Made by a program: the position numbers and the translations under genes | In this document: positions 27,186 through 34,635 of the stretch, piece after piece | Position numbering within the stretch: the stretch's first letter is position 1 | Layout of the letters: every line of letters begins with the position of its first letter | The notes under the pieces: model-generated | Seen by the model: the letters and a program-made list of their open reading frames with translations, nothing else | The model's database searches: none | What the model was told of the DNA's origin: nothing | Origin: Megalodesulfovibrio gigas DSM 1382 = ATCC 19364 | GTDB lineage: Bacteria > Desulfobacterota > Desulfovibrionia > Desulfovibrionales > Desulfovibrionaceae | DNA length: 46,391 nucleotides | Reading direction: 5' to 3' | Assembly: GCF_000468495.1 (NCBI RefSeq) | Contig: NC_022444.1 | Coordinates: forward strand, 370,200-416,590

Positions 27186-27473
27186 CTAGGCCTCTGCAGC
27201 AGCAGGGGCTTCCGCCGGCAGCACGTGCACGCGCGTTTTGACCTTGCGGTTGCGCAGGTACTTTTCGAACTTCACCACGCCGTCGGCAAGGGCGAAGAGC
27301 GTGTAGTCGCTGCCCACACCGACATTCTTGCCGGCATGGAATGTGGAGCCAACCTGGCGGACGAGGATGTTGCCCGCCCGCACCACCTGGCCGCCGAAGC
27401 GCTTGACGCCGCGCCGTTGACCCTGTGAGTCGCGGCCGTTTCTGGAACTGCCGCCTGCTTTTTTATGTGCCAT
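27186..27473 (-). CDS. rpmA: 50S ribosomal protein L27
   Basis: 95 aa, beginning [20 protein letters not shown], the unmistakable L27 N-terminus that reaches the peptidyl-transferase centre. It lacks the cleavable N-terminal extension found in Firmicutes. The C-terminal tail is alanine and glutamate rich ([11 protein letters not shown]). AAGGAG precedes the ATG. rplU ends 12 bp upstream. Confidence 0.99.
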   Translation of the reverse strand: MAHKKAGGSSRNGRDSQGQRRGVKRFGGQVVRAGNILVRQVGSTFHAGKNVGVGSDYTLFALADGVVKFEKYLRNRKVKTRVHVLPAEAPAAAEA

Positions 27474-27485
27474 GGGTGCTTCTCC

Positions 27486-27791
27486 TTAGGCGATGGACGT
27501 GACCCTGAGGGTGGTGTAGCTCTGGCGATGCCCTTGCTTCTTGCGGGAATCGTTGCGACGCCACTTCTTGAAGACCACGACTTTCTTGTCGCGGTAGTGC
27601 TCCACCACTTCGCAGGAGACGGTCACGCCGTCCACATAGGGATCGCCAACTTTGGTCTCATCCCCGGACAACATGAGCACCTTGTCCAGCTTCACTTCCT
27701 GGCCGGGTTCGGCCGCCAAAAGATCCACATCAACAAGGGTGCCTTCCTGCACCTTGTACTGCTTGCCACTGCATTCAATAATTGCGAACAT
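27486..27791 (-). CDS. rplU: 50S ribosomal protein L21
   Basis: 101 aa: MFAIIECSGKQYKVQEG at the start and KKWRRNDSRKKQGHRQSYT near the end are diagnostic of L21. The ATG at 27791 has GGAGGA 4 bp upstream. The in-frame codon five residues earlier is not needed. First gene of the rplU-rpmA-obgE-proB run, with its own candidate promoter just upstream inside the esterase-like gene. Confidence 0.99.
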   Translation of the reverse strand: MFAIIECSGKQYKVQEGTLVDVDLLAAEPGQEVKLDKVLMLSGDETKVGDPYVDGVTVSCEVVEHYRDKKVVVFKKWRRNDSRKKQGHRQSYTTLRVTSIA

Positions 27792-27817
27792 GATTTCCTC
27801 CGGCATGGGAAACAGGC

Positions 27818-27846
27818 GTATTACCTCATGCCTGGCATGGCGTCAA
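27818..27846 (-). promoter_or_regulatory. Candidate sigma-70-type promoter of rplU
   Basis: On the minus strand TTGACG (27841-27846) and TAATAC (27818-27823) are separated by exactly 17 bp. The -10 box overlaps the TAA stop of the upstream esterase-like gene, so this gene's last codons form the promoter spacer. The expected leader of rplU is only about 20 nt. Confidence 0.75.
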
Positions 27847-28780
27847 TGGAATTCTTCTTGCCGGTGTCCCATTTTTTCGTCAGCCCGAAATACTCAAGAA
27901 TCTTGAAGCCTACAGGATATCCGGCATACGGGTCCCCGCCCCGGCCTGCGGTGGCGGAAAGGGAAAGCAGCGTCACATCGGCCCCGGCGGCGCAGTGCTC
28001 GAAGCGTTCCCAGATGGCGTCGCCCTGGGTGAAGCGGGTGTACTGGGTTGCACAGCGGTTGCTGCGCGCCCAGAACATGGCGCTGCGGATGGCGGAGTTC
28101 ATGGTCCGCAGGCCTTCGCCCAGGGGTTCCGGGGCCTGCCCGCCGAAGTATGGATGACGACGATCCTCCATGCCGTGCACATGCAGCACCGGCAACGCCT
28201 TGGCCGGGACGCAGCCCGGCGCATCCAGCGACGCCCCCACCACGGCCACGCCGGCCAGCAGGTCCGCGTGTTCGCAGGCCATGCGGTAGGCCATCATGCC
28301 GCCGGCCCCCTTGCCGGCCAGGTAGATGCGGGCCGGATCCACCCCGAATTTTCCCGGCAACACCCTGATGAGGCTCACCAGCCAGGCTGCATCCGGCGTC
28401 TGTGTGGCCTGGGCCTCGCCGCAGCAGCTCCCGGCGTTCCAGGCCAGGGCCCCGGCCGGCCCGCTGCCCTGGGGAATCGCCAGCAGCACGCCGGCATCCC
28501 GGGCGGCAGCCTCCAGGCCCAGGCTCCGGGCGGCCTGCTGGGGCGAGGAGCCGGCATCGTGCAGAAAAATCAGCGCCGCGCGCTCCCGGGCCAGCTTCGG
28601 CGGCGGCTCGAAGAGCACGGGCCGCGCCGGCAGGGAGACGTCATCAGAAAGCTGGGTGACCTGGGCCTGCGATTGCGCAGGGGCGGCCGCGCCCCGCCCG
28701 GTGCGCGCCTTGCCGGACTTGCAGCCGGGGCACGCCGCGAGCAGGCAGAGGGCCAATATCATGAACAAGCTGTAACGCAT
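27821..28780 (-). CDS. PHB-depolymerase/LpqC-like alpha/beta-hydrolase, catalytic residues missing
   Basis: 319 aa, exported: N-terminal hydrophobic segment with a lipobox-like LLAAC. The fold resembles the poly(3-hydroxybutyrate) depolymerase/feruloyl esterase group (LIFLHDAGSSPQQAARS, AWNAGSCCGEA, GGMMAYRMACE, LPVLHVHGMEDRRHPYFGG). In that group the nucleophile elbow reads GxSxGG, while here it reads GKGAGG with Gly158 in the serine place. The C-terminal histidine region (usually GGGHxWPG) reads TAGRGGDPYAG with no histidine. The protein is therefore probably not an esterase and may bind a ligand. It ends inside the rplU promoter. Confidence 0.72.
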   Translation of the reverse strand: MRYSLFMILALCLLAACPGCKSGKARTGRGAAAPAQSQAQVTQLSDDVSLPARPVLFEPPPKLARERAALIFLHDAGSSPQQAARSLGLEAAARDAGVLLAIPQGSGPAGALAWNAGSCCGEAQATQTPDAAWLVSLIRVLPGKFGVDPARIYLAGKGAGGMMAYRMACEHADLLAGVAVVGASLDAPGCVPAKALPVLHVHGMEDRRHPYFGGQAPEPLGEGLRTMNSAIRSAMFWARSNRCATQYTRFTQGDAIWERFEHCAAGADVTLLSLSATAGRGGDPYAGYPVGFKILEYFGLTKKWDTGKKNSIDAMPGMR

Positions 28781-28850
28781 GCATTTTCTCCTTGGACAGA
28801 TTGCCTTCTGCCAGATCCATTTGATACAGTGCTTGAGCTCTCAGCGTCCA

Positions 28851-28888
28851 GCGATCAATCTCCTTCGCCGGGATTGATCGCGTTTTTT
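28851..28888 (+). terminator. Intrinsic terminator in the leader of the TPR gene
   Basis: GCGATCAATC (28851-28860) pairs perfectly with GATTGATCGC (28872-28881) across an 11-nt loop, followed directly by GTTTTTT. The ribosome site GGAGGA begins two bases after the T-run and the ATG is at 28902. No plus-strand gene lies upstream, so it would act on the TPR transcript itself as an attenuator. As a symmetric stem it could also serve the opposite strand. Confidence 0.75.
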
Positions 28889-28901
28889 CCGGAGGAACCC
28901 C

Positions 28902-29927
28902 ATGCCTGCCCGCGTCCCGTGTTGTTCAAAATGCCACTGCTCCATCCTGCTGTTCGCCGCCATGCTCCTTGCCTGCGCCCCTGGTGCGGCCCGTGCGCAG
29001 GCTGCCGGGCCCTCGTCCCTGAGCACCAAGGACCCCCTGCTCTCCAGCGCCACCCGTGCCCAGACCGCCGAGGAAAAGGTGATGACCGGCATCGAATCCG
29101 CCCGCCGTGGCGCGCATGAAGTGGCCGTGCGGTACTTTACGGAGGCCCTCCAGTCCGGTGGCCTTTCCCGGTACGACCAGGGCATGGCCCTCAAGGCCCG
29201 CGCCCTGGCTTGGTTCGACCGCGGCATGATGGAGGAATCTCTCAAGGACTTCACCGCCGCCGCCGCCATCCTGCCCTCGGATCCGGATGTCTTCCACAAT
29301 CGCGCCAACATCTACCTGAAGATGGGCCGTAATGCCGAGGCCCAGGCCGACCTGAACAACGCCCAGGATCTGTACTTCGACCGCGGCTCCCTGTGGCTGG
29401 AAAAGGACGATCTGGACAAGGCCATCTCCGATTTCGGCAAGGCCATCCTCCTGGACGCCAAGGATGCCGACGCCTATCTGCATCGTGGTATTGCTTTGAA
29501 AATAAAGGGAGATTTGGACAAAGCCATCCAGGACTACACCAAGTCCATCGACCTGCAGCCCGACGCCACGGCCTATTCCAACCGCGGCAACGCCTGGCTG
29601 AAAAAGGGCGACCTCATCCGGGCCAAGGCCGACTACGACAAGGCCGAGAGCCTGGACCCCAGCTATCCCCATACCTATTTCAACCGTTCCCAGCTGTTCC
29701 TGCAGCAAGGCGACCTGCAAAGCGCCCTGCAGGACATCAACAAGGCCCTCGCCATCAATACGCAGGACGCCCAGGCCTACGCCGCCCGGGGCGACATCTA
29801 TCTTCGCCTGGGCAATGCCGGCCAGGCCGAGCAGGAATTCAAGAAAGCCCAGGCCATCGACCCGCAGGTGATCCTCCCGCAATCCTCGACTGGCGGACCA
29901 CCCCCCACACTGGGAGCCATCCAATGA
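28902..29927 (+). CDS. Exported tetratricopeptide-repeat protein
   Basis: 341 aa with a signal peptide ending near GAARAQA. The rest is a run of about seven TPR units, for example GDLDKAIQDYTKSIDLQPDA and GDLIRAKADYDKAESLDPSY. One unit near AQADLNNAQDLYFDRGSLW lacks about six residues between helices, so that repeat is shortened. TPR arrays bind partner proteins, and a periplasmic scaffold is likely. The ATG has GGAGGA upstream. Its stop overlaps the next gene by ATGA, so the two proteins are probably made together. Confidence 0.85.
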   Translation: MPARVPCCSKCHCSILLFAAMLLACAPGAARAQAAGPSSLSTKDPLLSSATRAQTAEEKVMTGIESARRGAHEVAVRYFTEALQSGGLSRYDQGMALKARALAWFDRGMMEESLKDFTAAAAILPSDPDVFHNRANIYLKMGRNAEAQADLNNAQDLYFDRGSLWLEKDDLDKAISDFGKAILLDAKDADAYLHRGIALKIKGDLDKAIQDYTKSIDLQPDATAYSNRGNAWLKKGDLIRAKADYDKAESLDPSYPHTYFNRSQLFLQQGDLQSALQDINKALAINTQDAQAYAARGDIYLRLGNAGQAEQEFKKAQAIDPQVILPQSSTGGPPPTLGAIQ

Positions 29928-30484
29928 CGCACGCCACCCCTTCCCCCCGCGCTGCACTCGCCGTACGGCGGCCCCTTGCCGCGATGTGCCTGGGGCTGTG
30001 CCTGGGACTGTGCCTGGCAGCCCTCCCCGGCCCGGCCCATGCCCAGACACCGCCGCAGGCCCAGGCCCTGTTTGCCAAGGATCTCGCCGCCCCCGGAGAC
30101 ATTGCCGCCGCCCACGCCGTTGCCGCGGACGATGGCGGCCTCCGGCTGCAGGCCGTGGCCCCCACCACGCTGCACCTGGCCACCCTTGACGATCCGGACG
30201 TGGAAGCCGCCATGGTCACCTTCTCGGCCCGGCTGCGCACGCAGGACCTCAAGGGGCAGGCCTATCTGGAAATGCTGTGCCGGTTTCCGGGCAAGGGAGA
30301 ATTCTTTTCCCGGGGGCTGAACATGCCCCTTTCCGGCACCACCGGCTGGACGAGCCAGACCATTCCGTTCTATCTCAATGCCGGGGAGAATCCCGACCGC
30401 ATTCTGCTGAATCTGGTGGTCACCGGCCCGGGTCTGGTCTGGATCGACGGTCTCGCCGTGCACGCCACGCCCTGGGCCCCCTGA
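29924..30484 (+). CDS. Exported protein of unknown function, coupled to the TPR gene
   Basis: 186 aa. The signal peptide is MCLGLCLGLCLAALPGPAHA after a basic N-terminal stretch. The mature part has a beta-rich look with YLEMLCRFPGKGEFFSRGLN, a GTTGWTSQTIPFYLNAGENP segment and LVWIDGLAVHATPW at the end. This pattern suggests a jelly-roll, carbohydrate-binding-like fold, but that is only an impression. The start overlaps the TPR stop by four bases. No ribosome site is evident, consistent with translational coupling. Confidence 0.7.
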   Translation: MTHATPSPRAALAVRRPLAAMCLGLCLGLCLAALPGPAHAQTPPQAQALFAKDLAAPGDIAAAHAVAADDGGLRLQAVAPTTLHLATLDDPDVEAAMVTFSARLRTQDLKGQAYLEMLCRFPGKGEFFSRGLNMPLSGTTGWTSQTIPFYLNAGENPDRILLNLVVTGPGLVWIDGLAVHATPWAP

Positions 30485-30502
30485 TCCAAGGCCCGGTGGT
30501 CC

Positions 30503-30531
30503 TTGCCTTCGGGCGCGCGGTTCCTTACACT
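30503..30531 (+). promoter_or_regulatory. Candidate promoter of the SWIM-motif gene
   Basis: TTGCCT (30503-30508) and TACACT (30526-30531) with a 17-bp spacer lie about 45 bp before the GTG start at 30576. Each box matches four of six consensus positions. Confidence 0.45.
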
Positions 30532-30575
30532 GTGCCCACGCGCCCCACGCGTCACCGCCGACCAAGGACCAGCCC

Positions 30576-32009
30576 GTGCCCCCTGCAGACGACGCGCCGT
30601 TTTCGTCAGACTCCTTTCTTGTGGACAGCTTCACCGGCGACAATGCCGTGTATGAAGTGGATCCCCAGGCCTGGACCTGCACCTGCGAAGAATGGCTCGT
30701 CACCCGGGCTGCCTTCAAGCCCCACGACGTCCGCCGGCTGTGCCCGCATCTGCTGCACGTGTTCCGCGTCCAGCCAGACCTGCTGCCGGACGGGTTCAAG
30801 GAGCGCGACCGGCGCATCGTGGAACGGCTGGAACCCCTGCGCCTGGGCTACCCCATCTGCCGGCGCATCGTCTCCCTGCCCTTGCCCGCCCTGGTCCACC
30901 AAAGCGGCCCGGACAGCGCGGACATCTTTTTCCCGCGGGACCGCTCCATCCCCTGGGCCAGCGTGCTGTGTGCGGAAGGCTTCTTCCATTATCATCCGGG
31001 GGAAGACCGCTGGGCCAACCGTCGCGCCCCGGCGGATCCCGCCCATTGTCAGATCCTGGAACTACGCATCCACAAGGCGCTGAGCCAGGAAGGCGGCCCT
31101 GCCGGCCAAGGCTATCCGCTGCCGCCAGAAGCCACGGGCTGGGCCGCACCAGCACATCATCAGCACGAAGACGCCCGGACCTTCCCACTCGGGGAGATGC
31201 CGAATTCCATGTCGGATTCGCTGCCGGAGGCAATCTCTGACCCCATGCTGGACGCGCCATTGGCCATGCCCTCCATCCCGCAGGCCCCTCCCATCCCGCA
31301 GGCCCCAGGCGGGCAGCCCGGAACGCAAGACTACCCCGGCCCTTTTGCCGCGCCGCCCGGCGAACCGCCCCCGCCTCTCCCCCGGCCTGCGCACGATCCC
31401 GTCGCCAGCCCGGGCAAGGACCGGCCTGCCAGTCCGCCTGTCAACCGCGACCCCCTGCGCCTGGGCACGGGCTCGCCGCAACGCTCCATCCCGGCGAAGG
31501 GCCGCCATGTCGTCCGCAGCACCGCCCCGACGCGTCGAGTTGCGCTTACGCTATTGATCATGCTCACCATCAGCGCCGTGGGGGCCTTCTTTTTTGTGAT
31601 GCACGCGCCCGAGCTTTCCCTGCACGCCATAACCCGCTCCCTCACCAAACTGCTCGAAGGCGATGCACCGCCCCCGCCCACGCCCGGGCGCACCAGCGCC
31701 GCGGACCCGCCGCCCGCCGCCGGCCTGCAGACTGTCCCCGGCGGCCACTGGCCGGCCAAGGAACAGGCCCGGGACATCCTCAAGCTCATCGAGGCCAACC
31801 CCAGCCAGGGCCGCTACACCATCACCAAGAAATTGCCAGACAGCGTGGTGCTCTTCGGCGTGGATCTGGATGTGCAGTCCATCTACCATGTTGAACGCTA
31901 CACCAATGGCACCGAGGACCGGCAAAGCTGGCTGGGCCACACCATGTTCCGCCTGGAGAGTGCGTCTCAGGGCGGCTCCCTGGCAGACGTGCCCGCCGGC
32001 CAGCGCTGA
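30576..32009 (+). CDS. Membrane protein with N-terminal SWIM-like zinc motif
   Basis: 477 aa, starting at a GTG with AAGGA 7 bp upstream. Residues 35-58 show C-T-C-x18-C-P-H, the pattern of a SWIM zinc finger, in a hydrophilic domain of about 175 residues. A proline-rich region follows (about 180-320, with PSIPQAPPIPQAPGG). One membrane helix spans about 322-342 after an Arg-rich stretch, so the SWIM part should be cytoplasmic and the last 135 residues extracytoplasmic. SWIM domains bind DNA or proteins. The combination suggests signal transfer across the membrane, but no function is known to me. Confidence 0.7.
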   Translation: MPPADDAPFSSDSFLVDSFTGDNAVYEVDPQAWTCTCEEWLVTRAAFKPHDVRRLCPHLLHVFRVQPDLLPDGFKERDRRIVERLEPLRLGYPICRRIVSLPLPALVHQSGPDSADIFFPRDRSIPWASVLCAEGFFHYHPGEDRWANRRAPADPAHCQILELRIHKALSQEGGPAGQGYPLPPEATGWAAPAHHQHEDARTFPLGEMPNSMSDSLPEAISDPMLDAPLAMPSIPQAPPIPQAPGGQPGTQDYPGPFAAPPGEPPPPLPRPAHDPVASPGKDRPASPPVNRDPLRLGTGSPQRSIPAKGRHVVRSTAPTRRVALTLLIMLTISAVGAFFFVMHAPELSLHAITRSLTKLLEGDAPPPPTPGRTSAADPPPAAGLQTVPGGHWPAKEQARDILKLIEANPSQGRYTITKKLPDSVVLFGVDLDVQSIYHVERYTNGTEDRQSWLGHTMFRLESASQGGSLADVPAGQR

Positions 32010-32142
32010 TCCCTGATTGCCGCCGCCTGCTCCGTATTTCCGACAAATAAATCTCTGTTTCCCAAGGTGCGCCCCTTGTCTTCACCCCAAGGCAGGCGTA
32101 ACTTCGGAACGTTTTTTGTCACGTTAACAGAGAGCACACATC

Positions 32143-33828
32143 ATGGCGGACGATGCCACAAGTGGGAAACGCGAACCCTTTCTCCCAAAAATTGTAGACG
32201 TATTCAGGCAAGGATATTCAGCGAAGCACGCCGTGCAGGACGTGTTCGCCGGCCTCACCGTGGGGGTGGTGGCCCTGCCCCTGGCCATGGCCTTCGCCAT
32301 TGCCTCGGGGACCACGCCGGAGCGGGGGCTGTTCACAGCCATCGTGGCCGGTTTTCTCATTTCCGCCCTGGGCGGCAGCCGGTACCAGATCGGCGGCCCC
32401 ACGGGGGCCTTTGTGGTCATCGTGTATTCCATCATCGACCGTCACGGCTACGACGGGTTGGTGCTGTGCACGCTGATGGCCGGGGTGTTGATGCTGCTGT
32501 TCGGGGCGTTCCGCATGGGATCGCTCATCAAATACATTCCCTATCCAGTCACCACGGGCTTTACCGCCGGCATCGCCGTGCTGATCTTTTCCTCGCAGAT
32601 GAAGGATTTCCTCGGCCTGCCCATGGAGACCGTGCCGCCGGATTTCCTGGACAAATGGGCAGAATACTTCGGGCATGTGCAGGGCATCAATCCCGCCACC
32701 CTCACTGTTTCCGGCGTGGGGCTGATCACCATCCTCCTTATCCGGCGCTTCATCCCGCGCGTGCCGGCGCCGGTGGTGAGCGTGTTTCTGGCAACCCTGG
32801 TGGCGTATGTGTTCAGCCTGCCGGTGGAGACCATCGGCAGCCGCTTTGGCGGCGTGCCGGACGCCCTGCCCAGCCTGACCTTTCCCATGGTCACCCTGGA
32901 GCGCGTCCGCGAACTGATCCCGGATGCCCTCACCGTGGCCCTGCTGGGGGGCATTGAGTCGTTGCTCTCCTGCGTGGTGGCTGATGGCATGACCGGGGAC
33001 CGTCACCAGTCCAACACCGAACTCATGGCCCAGGGCGTGGCCAACATCGCCTCCCCCCTGTTCGGCGGGCTTCCGGCCACCGGGGCAATCGCCCGCACGG
33101 TGACCAACATCCGCGCCGGGGCGTTTTCCCCCGTGGCCGGGATGCTGCATGCCGTGGTGCTGGCGGCGTTCATCCTCTTTCTGGCGCCGGTGGCGTCCTT
33201 CATCCCCCTGGCATCCCTGGCGGCAGTGCTGGTGGTGGTTGCCTGGGACATGAGCGAATACCACAAGGTGCTGCGCCTGCTGCGGGCCCCCAAGTCTGAC
33301 ATGCTGGTGATGCTGCTGACCCTGCTGCTCACCGTGCTCATCGACCTGACCGTGGCCGTGAACGTGGGCGTGGTGCTGGCGGCGCTGCTGTTCATGCGGC
33401 GCATGAGCGAAACCACGGAAATCGAGGACTGGGGACACAACTGCTGCACCTGGAAGCCCGACCTGCCGCGCTCGGAATTCCTGGAGCTGCCCCATAATCT
33501 TATGGTGTACGAGATCGACGGTCCCTTCTTCTTTGGCGTGGCGGACCGCTTCAAAAGCGTGCTGCATACCCTGGACACCAAGCCCAAGGTCATCGTCCTG
33601 CGCATGGGCAGGGTGCCGGCCATCGATGCCACGGCCGACAACGCCCTGGAAGTGTTCGCCAAGCGTTGCCAGAAGGACGGCACCCGGCTCATCCTGGCCG
33701 GCGTGCGGCCCCGGGCCCTGGCCAACCTCAAGAAAATGGGCACCCTCAAGGCCATCGGCGAAGAGAACATCTTCGACAACTTCGGCGAGGCCCTGGACCG
33801 CGCCCGCCGCGTGGTGGCGTTCGAGTAG
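32143..33828 (+). CDS. SulP-family anion permease with STAS domain
   Basis: 561 aa. The membrane part (about residues 30-430) has the SulP signature near the N-terminus (DVFAGLTVGVVALPLAMAFA), GSRYQIGGPTGAFVV, the conserved loop around IESLLSCVVADGMTGDRHQSN, and the LPATGAIARTVTNIRAGA block. A C-terminal STAS domain covers about 455-555 (FFGVADRFKSVLHTL, VLRMGRVPAIDATA). Family members transport sulfate, bicarbonate or other anions. The motifs do not settle which. In a sulfate reducer sulfate uptake is attractive but unproven. The ribosome site is weak (AGAGAG). Confidence 0.92.
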   Translation: MADDATSGKREPFLPKIVDVFRQGYSAKHAVQDVFAGLTVGVVALPLAMAFAIASGTTPERGLFTAIVAGFLISALGGSRYQIGGPTGAFVVIVYSIIDRHGYDGLVLCTLMAGVLMLLFGAFRMGSLIKYIPYPVTTGFTAGIAVLIFSSQMKDFLGLPMETVPPDFLDKWAEYFGHVQGINPATLTVSGVGLITILLIRRFIPRVPAPVVSVFLATLVAYVFSLPVETIGSRFGGVPDALPSLTFPMVTLERVRELIPDALTVALLGGIESLLSCVVADGMTGDRHQSNTELMAQGVANIASPLFGGLPATGAIARTVTNIRAGAFSPVAGMLHAVVLAAFILFLAPVASFIPLASLAAVLVVVAWDMSEYHKVLRLLRAPKSDMLVMLLTLLLTVLIDLTVAVNVGVVLAALLFMRRMSETTEIEDWGHNCCTWKPDLPRSEFLELPHNLMVYEIDGPFFFGVADRFKSVLHTLDTKPKVIVLRMGRVPAIDATADNALEVFAKRCQKDGTRLILAGVRPRALANLKKMGTLKAIGEENIFDNFGEALDRARRVVAFE

Positions 33829-33840
33829 AACAATGTACCG

Positions 33841-33915
33841 TTGAAAAGAGTTGTCGGGGGAACACCTTTCTGAAGAAAGGTTCTTCCCCCGAACCCCCTT
33901 TCCAAAGACTTTTTC
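33841..33915 (+). repeat. Dispersed hairpin element, best copy
   Basis: The core hairpin pairs CGGGGGAA (33855-33862) with TTCCCCCG (33884-33891) and CCTTTCT with AGAAAGG. Flanks are TTGAAAAGAG on the left and CCCCCTTTCCAAAGACTTTTT on the right, broken here at the usual place. It lies 13 bp after the sulP stop and ends in a T-run, so it can terminate sulP. Its first part is repeated at the right end of the window and, reversed, at 514-603. Confidence 0.8.
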
Positions 33916-33921
33916 TTTTGA

Positions 33922-33948
33922 TTCCAGGATACTATTACAATCCTGGAA
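33922..33948. other. Short inverted repeat between two hairpins
   Basis: TTCCAGGA (33922-33929) and TCCTGGAA (33941-33948) form a perfect 8-bp palindrome with an 11-bp spacer. It lies between two terminator-like hairpins in the convergent gap after sulP. It could be a further stem or a protein-binding site. Confidence 0.35.
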
Positions 33949-33957
33949 GGAAACGCA

Positions 33958-33996
33958 CGAGAGGGGAGAACCTGTTTCAAAAGGTTTCCCCTCTCG
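33958..33996. terminator. Convergent terminator for the cytochrome operon
   Basis: CGAGAGGGGA pairs with TCCCCTCTCG and AACCT with AGGTT, 29 bp beyond the stop of the minus-strand cytochrome b gene. Member of the dispersed hairpin family, followed on the plus strand by GTCCCTTTTCAAAA. Confidence 0.65.
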
Positions 33997-34024
33997 CAAA
34001 GTCCCTTTTCAAAATCACCCTGCG

Positions 34025-34633
34025 CTAACAGTGCTCTTTTTCGCCTTCCTCCCAGCCGGTGCACATGGCCTTCACATGCGCGAAGACGCTATGCCCGGTG
34101 GTGGTCATGTACACATGCACGACGAGGAACTGCAGCACCAGGAACGCGCCCACGGTGTGCAGGGCTGCGGCCGTGCCCAGCTGCATGACGATGCCCAGGG
34201 CGTCCCAGTCGTTGTAGAAGTAATAGAGGAAGCCGGTGAGCATCTGGAACGGCAACAGTGCCGACACAATGCCCAGATACGTGAGCCGCTGCAGGGGATT
34301 GTGCTTGACGTCCGGCTGCTTGCGCACGGGATGCGGCTCGCCCTTGAAGATGCCCCACATGTAATGCCGCATCACGGCCATGAGCTTTTTGGCTGTGGGG
34401 GTGTATTGCTTCCATTCCCCGGTGGTGGCCAGCCAGAAGATGCCGAAGCAGAAGAGCACAAACCAGCCCAGTCCGCACCAGATATGCAGTTCATGCGCCA
34501 GCTTGTAGCCAAAAAGCGCATAGGTGCCGTGCAGCTCGAAGCCTGTGAGCAGCAGCGTGATGACCAGGGCTGCCTGCAGCCAGTGGTTGATGCGCTCGAA
34601 CCGCGTATAGCAGTAGAATCGCGTGGCGCTCAT
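34025..34633 (-). CDS. Cytochrome b561-type membrane subunit of the octahaem reductase operon
   Basis: 202 aa with four or five membrane helices. The N-terminus YTRFERINHWLQAALVITLLLTG, split at INHW, is typical of the bacterial cytochrome b561/formate-dehydrogenase-gamma family. Histidines that could bind two b haems are seen at INHW, KLAHELHIW, AALHTVGAF and VVHVYMTT. Such subunits oxidise menaquinol and pass electrons to periplasmic partners. It starts 2 bp after the octahaem cytochrome gene, so they are translationally linked and probably form one complex. Confidence 0.85.
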   Translation of the reverse strand: MSATRFYCYTRFERINHWLQAALVITLLLTGFELHGTYALFGYKLAHELHIWCGLGWFVLFCFGIFWLATTGEWKQYTPTAKKLMAVMRHYMWGIFKGEPHPVRKQPDVKHNPLQRLTYLGIVSALLPFQMLTGFLYYFYNDWDALGIVMQLGTAAALHTVGAFLVLQFLVVHVYMTTTGHSVFAHVKAMCTGWEEGEKEHC

Positions 34634-34635
34634 GG

